A stretch of DNA of 64,000 nucleotides from Phycisphaerales bacterium. GTDB taxonomy: Bacteria > Planctomycetota > Phycisphaerae > Phycisphaerales > UBA1924. Every line of letters starts with the position of its first letter. The first letter of the stretch is position 1. Below are positions 8,367-15,366 of this stretch, one piece after another. The translations under genes were made by a program, and so were the position numbers. The stretch lies in contig JAVJVK010000004.1 of assembly GCA_040221175.1 (NCBI GenBank), positions 1,162,268 to 1,226,267 of the forward strand, given 5' to 3'. The notes under the pieces are model-generated. The model was not told the origin of the DNA and made no database searches. It saw only the letters and a list, made by a program, of their open reading frames with translations.

Positions 8367-9860
8367 CTAGGCCGAATCGGGCCCATCGAGCCCAAGGGCC
8401 TTCATCTTCTTATACAACGTCGTACGGTTGATGGCCAGATCGTCGGCCGTGGCCTGGCGGTTCCAGTCGTTGGCCTTGAGCGCCTTGCGGATGATGCGCT
8501 TCTCAGGCTCTCGCAGCGCATCGGCCAAGGGCGTGGGCACCCACGGCGATTCCTGCTCGACCTGGCTGCTTGGACCGGTCGCGGGCGTCAGCGGCCCGGT
8601 GGCGTTCTCGATGACCTGCTGGGGCAGATCGTGCAGGCCGATCGTGGGCGTCCGGGTCAACACGGCAGCGCGCTCGACGATGTTCTGCAACTCGCGAACG
8701 TTGCCCGGATAGGTGTACCGGCGCAGCGCGTCGATCGCCTCGTCGCTGAAACCAAGCAGCGTCTTGCCAAGTTCTTCGGCGTGCTGCTTCAGGAAGTGCT
8801 CGGCCAGCATCGGCACGTCGTTCACGCGATCGCGCAACGGCGGAATCTCGATCTTCACCACGTTGATGCGGTAGTAAAGGTCCTGGCGGAACTTGCCCTC
8901 GGCCACCAGGGCCTCGAGATTCTGGTTGCTGGCCAGAACGACGCGCGTATCGACCTCGATGGTCTCGTTGCTGCCCACCGGTTCGAAGCGCCGCTCCTGC
9001 AGCACGCGCAGAAGCTTGAGCTGCATGCCCGGGCTGGCACTGTTGATCTCATCAAGGAAAAGCGTGCCGCCGTCGGCCGCGAGGAATCGCCCCGCCTTGT
9101 CCGCGTGCGCACCCGTAAACGCGCCCTTGACGTGGCCGAAGAGTTCGCTCTCCAGCAGCGTCTCAGGGATCGAGCCGCACGAGATCTCGACGAATGGCTC
9201 GTTCCGCCGCGGGCTGTTCTGGTGGATCGCCCGCGCAATCAGGCTCTTGCCCACGCCGCTCTCGCCGGTCATGAGCACCGTCGTCCGGCTCGGCGCGACG
9301 GCCTCGATCAACTCGAAGATCCGCTGCACGCGATGGTCGCGCCCGACGATGCCCTCGAGCCCGTATCGCCCTGCGAGTTGCTGCTTCAGCCGGCGGTTCT
9401 CGCTGAGCAGCTTGTGCTGGCCCAGCGCGCGCTCGAGCGATACACGCAGCTCGCTGTCGACCACGGGCTTGGTCAGGTAGTCGCTCGCGCCCAGCCGAAG
9501 CGCCTCGACGGCCGACTCGATCGTGCCATAGCCGGTGAGCATGATGACCGCCGCGTCGTGCTCCTTCTGGATGTGCGCGAGCAGGTCCATGCCGCCCATG
9601 CCGGGCATCGAGACGTCGCAGATGGCAAGGTCGAACGGGTGCGGCACGCGGCTTGGACCGTCGGTGTGCTGCTCGGCTTTGGCCAGCGCTTCCATGGCTT
9701 CGGCCGCATCGAAGGCCGTCGCCGCTTCGTAACCCTCGCGCGTGAGGAACTCGGCCAGACTCTCGGCGATGATCGGATCATCGTCGATCACCAGCACCTT
9801 GTGCGTGCCAGTAGACTTTTTGCCAGGGGCTGGAGCGGCTTCGGTGGGCATCGAACTCAC
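8367..9860 (-). CDS. NtrC-family sigma-54 response regulator
   Basis: 497 aa. Receiver domain at residues 20-140 with the phospho-acceptor Asp82 (LAICDVSMPG) and TKP lysine at 131. AAA+ domain with Walker A GESGVGKS (199-206) and the sigma-54 contact loop GAFTGA (246-251). The C-terminal Fis-type helix-turn-helix is at about 455-490 (ATADDLAINRTTLYKKMK). It activates sigma-54 promoters when phosphorylated. The GTG at 9860 overlaps the TGA of the kinase gene (GTGA), suggesting translational coupling; an ATG three codons later (9851) is an alternative start. Confidence 0.95.
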   Translation of the reverse strand: MSSMPTEAAPAPGKKSTGTHKVLVIDDDPIIAESLAEFLTREGYEAATAFDAAEAMEALAKAEQHTDGPSRVPHPFDLAICDVSMPGMGGMDLLAHIQKEHDAAVIMLTGYGTIESAVEALRLGASDYLTKPVVDSELRVSLERALGQHKLLSENRRLKQQLAGRYGLEGIVGRDHRVQRIFELIEAVAPSRTTVLMTGESGVGKSLIARAIHQNSPRRNEPFVEISCGSIPETLLESELFGHVKGAFTGAHADKAGRFLAADGGTLFLDEINSASPGMQLKLLRVLQERRFEPVGSNETIEVDTRVVLASNQNLEALVAEGKFRQDLYYRINVVKIEIPPLRDRVNDVPMLAEHFLKQHAEELGKTLLGFSDEAIDALRRYTYPGNVRELQNIVERAAVLTRTPTIGLHDLPQQVIENATGPLTPATGPSSQVEQESPWVPTPLADALREPEKRIIRKALKANDWNRQATADDLAINRTTLYKKMKALGLDGPDSA

Positions 9861-10687
9861 CCGATGCTCTGGGCGCCGCGGTCCTGCGGCACGGGGTAGC
9901 GGGCTCGCAGCACGGCCCCGCCCCCGCGGCTGGGCGTCAGTTCCAGCGTGCCGCCCATGTCTCTGGCAACCTCGGCGCTGATGGCAAGCCCCAGGCCGAA
10001 GCCCTTCTCTTTGCTCGTCACCCCGGGCTCGAAGAGTCGGCTGGAGGCGACCGAGAGATCCAGACCCGGACCGCTGTCGCGGATCTCGAGCACCACCTGG
10101 GTTCCGTCGCCCTCGTCTTCTTCCAGTCGCAGCGACAGCGTGACCTTGCCAGGCTTACCCGACCGCTCCACGGCTTCGATGGCGTTGCGCAACCCATTGA
10201 GGATCAAGGGGTAGATCGGCCCCGCCGCGACCCTTTCCACCCCGGGTTCCAGACGCCCCTCCAGCTTTGCCAAGGCCTCGGCCGCAGCCGGCCCGACCAC
10301 CGCCAGCGCGTGCTCGGCCGCCTCAGCCAGAGAAATGGGCGCTCCACGAGCGATCGTGGGCGAGCCAGGCCCGCCAGGGGCCCCACTTAGCGTGGCGTGG
10401 AGGATGTCGCACATCCGCTCCATCGCCTGGTAGGCCGTGTTCACGTGCTGGCGAACGCCATCCAGTTCTTGCACGGCCGACGCGCTCAACTCCGCGTCAA
10501 GCGACTGCCGCGCCAGGGCCAACTGCCGCATCGACCCGTCGAGCAGATTGTTCAGGTCGTGGGCCAGGCTGGTCAGCTTGTCGGCCACGGGGACCATGCC
10601 CTGCACGCCGGGTGCCGGACGACGCGACGGCCGGGGATCGCCCTCGGGACCCTGATTGTCTCGATGTTGCTCCATCGCATCGGTCAT
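9857..10687 (-). CDS. NtrB-like soluble histidine kinase
   Basis: 276 aa from the ATG at 10687. Dimerisation/phospho-acceptor helix SLAHDLNNLLDG (His43), followed by the HATPase lid: N box NGLRNAIEAV, G1 DSGPGLDL, G2 GFGLGLAIS. There are no membrane segments and no recognisable PAS or GAF sensor, so the signal must come from a partner protein or the short N-terminus. It is paired with the NtrC homologue through a 4-nt GTGA overlap. The frame extends upstream into ileS, but that part is non-homologous. Confidence 0.9.
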   Translation of the reverse strand: MTDAMEQHRDNQGPEGDPRPSRRPAPGVQGMVPVADKLTSLAHDLNNLLDGSMRQLALARQSLDAELSASAVQELDGVRQHVNTAYQAMERMCDILHATLSGAPGGPGSPTIARGAPISLAEAAEHALAVVGPAAAEALAKLEGRLEPGVERVAAGPIYPLILNGLRNAIEAVERSGKPGKVTLSLRLEEDEGDGTQVVLEIRDSGPGLDLSVASSRLFEPGVTSKEKGFGLGLAISAEVARDMGGTLELTPSRGGGAVLRARYPVPQDRGAQSIG

Positions 10688-10709
10688 CGGCCGGTGCAGG
10701 GCTCGGGCT

Positions 10710-10743
10710 GTGTTGCTTCCGTGCAACACTTTGGCACATAATG
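10710..10743 (-). promoter_or_regulatory. candidate promoter and operator of the NtrB/NtrC-like pair
   Basis: On the minus strand, TTGTCG and CATTAT (complement of 10738-10743) are 18 nt apart, a moderate sigma-70 promoter whose start would fall near 10731. Immediately downstream, 10710-10729 is a perfect inverted repeat GTGTTGC-N6-GCAACAC ending 22 nt before the kinase ATG. Its placement just after the inferred start site fits an autoregulatory operator. No T-tract follows it, so it is not an obvious ileS terminator. Confidence 0.45.
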
Positions 10744-10803
10744 TTCTCGGACGTTTACGACCGACAACATCCCGACCACACGCGCAGGAAGTGCGCCTCG
10801 GAC

Positions 10804-13734
10804 TCAGGCGACGCCCAACGCCTCGGCATCGCGGTCGCTGAGCATCCCGCCGTCGGACCGCTCCTTCACCGTGCCGTCGCGCTTCCAAGATCGCTCGCAG
10901 CGCGGGTCGGAGCCATGGTCGGTCACGGCGATCTCGGCCGAGCCCACCTCCACCTTGCTCACGCCCAGCAGGTCGGCCAGATCGACCGGATCGAAGCCGT
11001 CCAGCAGCCCGTCGGCATTGGGCAGAGCTACCCATGCGTCCAGCGGGTTGTCGATGTCCTTGCCGCCCTTCTCCGCCGGGCCGCGGGCCTGCTCGATGGC
11101 GGCCAAGGCATCATCGCGCAGATCCATGACCTTGGCCCACCGCTCATCGGCCGACACGCCGCTGGCGGGCAGCACGGTCTCCAGGTGCACGCAGGTATCT
11201 ACGTCGTCCTCACCCACGCGTCGCAGGGCCCGGAAGGCCTCGTCTGCGGTGTGGGGCAGGATGGGCGCCAGCAGGCGGCACAGCCCGTCGGTGACGTGGC
11301 GTAGCACCGTCTGCGTGCGCCGGCGGCGGGCGTTGTCCGGCTTGTCGCAATACAACCGGTCCTTGATGGCCGCCAGGTATACCGCGCTCATCGAGTCGTT
11401 GCAGAACGCATAGAGCTTCGCGTGCGCCACGCGGAACTCGTACTTCTCGTAGGCCGCCAGCACATCGCTGGTGAGCGCATCGAACTGCGATAGTGCCCAT
11501 GCGTCGATGCTGGTGGGCTCGATGCTCTTGAGGTCAACCCCGTCTCCCGGCTCGAAGTCGCCCAGGTTGCCCAGCATGAAGCGGAGCGTGTTGCGCACCT
11601 TGCGGTACGCCTCGCCCGCGATCGCGAAGAACTCGTCGTCGACCTTGGCGTCGTTCTCGTAGCTCAGCGAGGCCACCCACCACCGCAGCACGTCGCAGCC
11701 ATACTTGGTGAACAGCGCCTCGATGGTATCGCCGCGGCTCTTGCTGAGCTTCTGGCCGTCCTTGTCGACCATGAAGCCGTGCGTCACCACGGCCTTGTAG
11801 GGCGGCCGACCCATCGACCCCAGCGAGCAAGCGAGGCTCGACTGGAACCAGCCACGGTGCTGGTCGCTGCCCTCGAGGTACAACTCGCTGGGGAAGACGC
11901 CCAGGCGGTGGCGCATCACGGCGTTCCACGTCGCGCCACTCTCGAACCAGACGTCCAGGATGTCCTCGCCCTTGCGCAGCTCGCTCTTGCTGACGCCCTT
12001 GAGCTCGCTCGGCAGGTCGGCATCGTCGGCCGGGTTCCAGTTTGCCAGCAGTTCGCTGGGGCTCTCGGTAAACCACGCGTCGCTACCGCGCTCGCCAAAC
12101 ACGCGCGCCATCTCGCGGACGAGTGCGGGCGTAAACACGACCGTGCCGTCCTCGGTATGGAAGGCGGGGATGGGCAGCCCCCACGCGCGCTGGCGGCTGA
12201 TGCACCAGTCCGGCCGGCTGTCGAGCATGCCCTTCAACCGGTTGCGCGCCCAGGCGGGGTGGAAGTTGACGCTCTCAGGATTGCTCGCGTCGACCCAGTG
12301 CAGCGAGCGCTCGCGCAGGGACTTCTTTTCGTCGCCGCCCACCGTGAACTGACCATCGATGCTCACGAACCACTGCTCGGTGCTGCGGAAGATCACCGGC
12401 GTCTTGCTCCGCCAGTCGTGCGGGTAGCTGTGCATGAATTTGGCGCTGTGGAACAGGTGCCCGCTCTCGCGCAAGCGCTCGGTGATCGCCTCGTTGGCCT
12501 TCCAGATGTGCTCGCCCGCGAGCCACTCGGGCGTCGTGTCGTCGTAGGTGCCGTTGCCCTGCACGGGGCAGTAGACCGGCAGCCCCACGCGCTTGCCCGT
12601 GTCATAGTCCTCGGCGCCGTGGCCGGGCGCGGTGTGCACCAGGCCGGTGCCGTCCTCGAGCGTGACGTACTCGGCCTCGTAGATCGTCCAGCACTTGTCC
12701 TCGCACTCGACGCCCTGGCCCTTGGGCGTGTACTGGAGGAACGGGTGGCGGTACTTGAGCCCCACCAGCGAGGCGCCGGTCGTCCTTGCCAGCACGTGCA
12801 CGTCCTCGGCCTTGCCCATCTTGGCGACCGTGTCGAGCAACGCCTCGGCGACGACGGTGAGATTGCCATCGATGCGCGCAAGCACGTACTCGAACTTCGC
12901 CCCCACCGCGACGGCCAGGTTCGCCGGCAGCGTCCAGGGCGTGGTCGTCCAGATCATGAAGCTGGGGGTCTGGCCCGGACGCTCGGCGTCGGGGATGCCG
13001 AAGGCGTCGTAGACCTTCTCTTTATCCGCGGCCTCGAAGTCGACGTAGACCGAGATGTCCTCGCGGTCCATGTATTCCAGCTCGGCCTCGGCCAGGGCCG
13101 TCTCGTTGGCGATCGACCAGTGCACGGGCTTGAGCGCCCGGTACACCAGCCCGCGCTCGCACAAGTCCGCCAACACCTCGGTCACGGCCTTCTCGAACTG
13201 CGGCTGGATGGTCAGGTAGGGGTGCTCGTAGTCGGCCATCGTCAGCAGGCGGATCATCTGCCCGCTCTGCAATTCGACGTACTTCTTCGCGTACTGCTCG
13301 CACTCGGCCCGCACCTGCGCGCGGCGCTCCCAGACGTCGAGCCCGTCCAAGTCCTTGATCTTCTTGCTCTTGACCAGCTCGCCCATCACCTTGTGCTCGA
13401 TGGGCAGGCCGTGGCAGTCCCACCCGGGCACGAAGGGGCAGTCCTTGCCCATCATGGTCTGGCTGCGGACCACGAAGTCCTTGAGCGTCTTGTTGGTCAG
13501 GTGGCCCAGGTGGATCGAGCCGTTGGCGTAGGGCGGACCATCGTGGAACGCGAAGTCCGGGGCATCCTCGCGCTGCTCGCGAAGCTTCTGGTAGATGCCC
13601 GCCTTCTGCCACCGCTCCACGCTGGCCGGCTCGTTGTTGACCAGGCCCGCCCGCATGGGGAAGGCGGTCTCGGGCAGGTTCAGGCTCTGGCGGTACTTGT
13701 TCTTGTCGGCCTTGGACTGGGTCGATCCGGTCAT
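10804..13734 (-). CDS. ileS: isoleucyl-tRNA synthetase
   Basis: 976 aa. Class I synthetase charging tRNA-Ile. HIGH-type motif GSIHLGHL near residue 74, the WDCHGLPIEHKV motif, editing-domain threonine-rich TTPWTLPAN, and KMSKS variant DGQKLSKSRGD. The ATG at 13734 is preferred: GGAG lies eight bases upstream, and a GTG three codons earlier lacks this spacing. The C-terminal zinc ribbon of many bacterial IleS is degenerate here (DPRCERSWKR, a single Cys), so it probably binds no zinc. An isolated leftward gene; the NtrB-like gene starts 117 nt downstream. Confidence 0.97.
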   Translation of the reverse strand: MTGSTQSKADKNKYRQSLNLPETAFPMRAGLVNNEPASVERWQKAGIYQKLREQREDAPDFAFHDGPPYANGSIHLGHLTNKTLKDFVVRSQTMMGKDCPFVPGWDCHGLPIEHKVMGELVKSKKIKDLDGLDVWERRAQVRAECEQYAKKYVELQSGQMIRLLTMADYEHPYLTIQPQFEKAVTEVLADLCERGLVYRALKPVHWSIANETALAEAELEYMDREDISVYVDFEAADKEKVYDAFGIPDAERPGQTPSFMIWTTTPWTLPANLAVAVGAKFEYVLARIDGNLTVVAEALLDTVAKMGKAEDVHVLARTTGASLVGLKYRHPFLQYTPKGQGVECEDKCWTIYEAEYVTLEDGTGLVHTAPGHGAEDYDTGKRVGLPVYCPVQGNGTYDDTTPEWLAGEHIWKANEAITERLRESGHLFHSAKFMHSYPHDWRSKTPVIFRSTEQWFVSIDGQFTVGGDEKKSLRERSLHWVDASNPESVNFHPAWARNRLKGMLDSRPDWCISRQRAWGLPIPAFHTEDGTVVFTPALVREMARVFGERGSDAWFTESPSELLANWNPADDADLPSELKGVSKSELRKGEDILDVWFESGATWNAVMRHRLGVFPSELYLEGSDQHRGWFQSSLACSLGSMGRPPYKAVVTHGFMVDKDGQKLSKSRGDTIEALFTKYGCDVLRWWVASLSYENDAKVDDEFFAIAGEAYRKVRNTLRFMLGNLGDFEPGDGVDLKSIEPTSIDAWALSQFDALTSDVLAAYEKYEFRVAHAKLYAFCNDSMSAVYLAAIKDRLYCDKPDNARRRRTQTVLRHVTDGLCRLLAPILPHTADEAFRALRRVGEDDVDTCVHLETVLPASGVSADERWAKVMDLRDDALAAIEQARGPAEKGGKDIDNPLDAWVALPNADGLLDGFDPVDLADLLGVSKVEVGSAEIAVTDHGSDPRCERSWKRDGTVKERSDGGMLSDRDAEALGVA

Positions 13735-14016
13735 GGAGAGCACTCCGCGATGGCCGGCCCGCGGGGAATCGCTCCCAGGCGGGCTCGCTCGTTGGTCGTG
13801 GGCGGGGATGGTACGGGCGCGGGCGCTGGCACCCGCGGATCGGCGAACGGCGGCGGCGGCCCCTCAGCGGGGCGTCGTAATTCGGAGCGTCGCGTGGGCC
13901 GGGCCGGGGAGCATCCCCAAGTGTACGCGGGGTGTTTCGCCGGCGGGCCGGCCCGCTCGCGGCGGTATCCTTGATAAACCGCCCGCACCGCGGGCCACGC
14001 TCCCGGGGGACCCACC
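13735..14016. other. divergent intergenic region, ileS / choloylglycine hydrolase family gene
   Basis: 282 nt upstream of both genes. It is very GC-rich. I see no convincing -35/-10 pair, tRNA-like fold or T-box motif upstream of ileS, and no gene. Confidence 0.5.
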
Positions 14017-15084
14017 ATGACACGCAGCCTGCTCGCCCTGGCCGCCATCGCCATCGCGCTTACCATCGCGAGCCCGGCCCACACCTGCTCGCGGGTGCTC
14101 TGGGTCACCAAGGGCCAGGGCGCCCTGGTGGGGCGCAACATGGACTGGTTCGAGGACATCAAGAGCAACATGTGGCTGCTGCCCCGCGGCATCGAGCGCA
14201 ACGGCATGGGCAGCGGCCCCGTCGCCCGGGCCGACGCCAACCCCCTCACCTGGACCAGCCGCTACGGCTCGGTCATCATCACCGCCTACGACGCGGGCAC
14301 GGCCGACGGGGTCAACGAGGCGGGGCTGGCCGGGCACATGTTATATCTGCCCGAGACCAGCGTGCCCGAGCGCGACGCCGGCACCCCCGGCCTGTGCATG
14401 TCGATGTGGGTGCAATATTATCTTGATAACTTCGCGACCGTCGCCGAGGCCATCGCCCACACGCGCCAGCACCCCTACCAGCTGCGCATGGCCGTCGAGC
14501 CCACCAGCGGCAAGCCGGCCACCGTGCATATCGCTCTGAACGACGCCACCGGCGACTCGGCCATCCTCGAGTGCATCGACGGCGAGCTGACCATCTACCA
14601 CGACCGGGCCCACACGGTCATGACCAACCAGCCCACCTTCGACAAGCAGCTCGAGAACTTACGCCAGTACCGCGGCTTCGGCGGCGACAGGCGGCTGCCG
14701 GGCACCCACGAGCCGGCCGATCGCTTCGTCCGCGGCGCGTATTACAGCAAGAACCTGCCCGAGCCGACCAGCGAGCGCGAGGCCGTGGCCGCCCTGATGA
14801 GCGTGATGCGCAACACCAGCGCCCCCTTCGGCGTGGCCGACCCCGATCGCCCCAACGTCTCGACGACCGTCTGGCGGACCATCACCGACCTCTCCCGCCG
14901 CGTCATCTACTTCGACTCGGTGTTCAGCCCGCAGGTCTTCTGGGTGGACCTCAGAAAGCTCGACTTCGGCGAGGGCTCGGGCGTCCGGAAGCTCACGCTT
15001 GTCGACCGCTACGACCACCACGGCGATTCGAGCCGGGCCTTCGAGCCCGCCGCCATGTTCGACTTCCTGGGGCCCGAGGGCTGA
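14017..15084 (+). CDS. choloylglycine hydrolase / penicillin V acylase family enzyme, secreted
   Basis: 355 aa. A signal peptide (residues 1-23, ending AHT) precedes Cys24, which becomes the N-terminal nucleophile after processing (CSRVLW). Other family residues are in place: GRNMDWFED (Arg and Asp), GVNEAGLAGHML (Asn), TNQPTFDKQL (Asn) and PADRFVR (Arg). The family hydrolyses linear amide bonds: bile salts in gut bacteria, penicillin V or acyl-homoserine lactones elsewhere. In an environmental planctomycete an acyl-amide or quorum-signal substrate is more likely than bile salts (inference). Export of the enzyme fits Gram-negative members. Confidence 0.88.
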   Translation: MTRSLLALAAIAIALTIASPAHTCSRVLWVTKGQGALVGRNMDWFEDIKSNMWLLPRGIERNGMGSGPVARADANPLTWTSRYGSVIITAYDAGTADGVNEAGLAGHMLYLPETSVPERDAGTPGLCMSMWVQYYLDNFATVAEAIAHTRQHPYQLRMAVEPTSGKPATVHIALNDATGDSAILECIDGELTIYHDRAHTVMTNQPTFDKQLENLRQYRGFGGDRRLPGTHEPADRFVRGAYYSKNLPEPTSEREAVAALMSVMRNTSAPFGVADPDRPNVSTTVWRTITDLSRRVIYFDSVFSPQVFWVDLRKLDFGEGSGVRKLTLVDRYDHHGDSSRAFEPAAMFDFLGPEG

Positions 15085-15138
15085 CGGCGGCCCCCGGGGG
15101 CCCGGGCGCGTGGCATGGTCCGGATAATGAGCGTGCCC

Positions 15139-15201
15139 GGGCGACCCGGGGACGCGCTCAGGCGACCCGGGGACGCGCTCGGGCGACCCGGCGACGCGCC
15201 C
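15139..15201. repeat. three tandem 21-bp repeats
   Basis: Three direct copies at 15139-15159, 15160-15180 and 15181-15201 share the core GGCGACCCGG-GACGCGC. Copies 1 and 2 differ at one base and copy 3 at three from copy 1. They lie in the 282-nt gap between the choloylglycine-hydrolase-family gene and the helical-repeat gene, about 165 nt before the latter's inferred start. A period of 21 bp equals two helical turns. Confidence 0.85.
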
Positions 15202-15366
15202 GGACGGCCCGGGTGGGGCCAGCGGGTGCACGACCGCGCCCGTGTGGCGGCTCGCCGGCCGGCGGGCCGATACCAACCATCCCCATTCGCCCCCGCCGGC
15301 GGGCCGCTATCTTTCGCACGCCCGGCGCGGGTCCATCCGCCCGCGCGTGGGCCCGTGGAGGACGCC

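Noticed and set aside
10731-10748. TGGCAC as the -24 element of a sigma-54 promoter
   Set aside because: The matching -12 TTGCA is absent at the required spacing, and it points away from the NtrB-like gene.
11779-13974. Long plus-strand open frame opposite ileS
   Set aside because: Antisense to a fully recognisable isoleucyl-tRNA synthetase.
14335-14680. AT-rich codon patches (TTA, TAT, ATT, CTT) in the choloylglycine-hydrolase-family gene, possibly recent transfer
   Set aside because: Only a handful of codons; the gene as a whole has the same GC-rich third positions as its neighbours.
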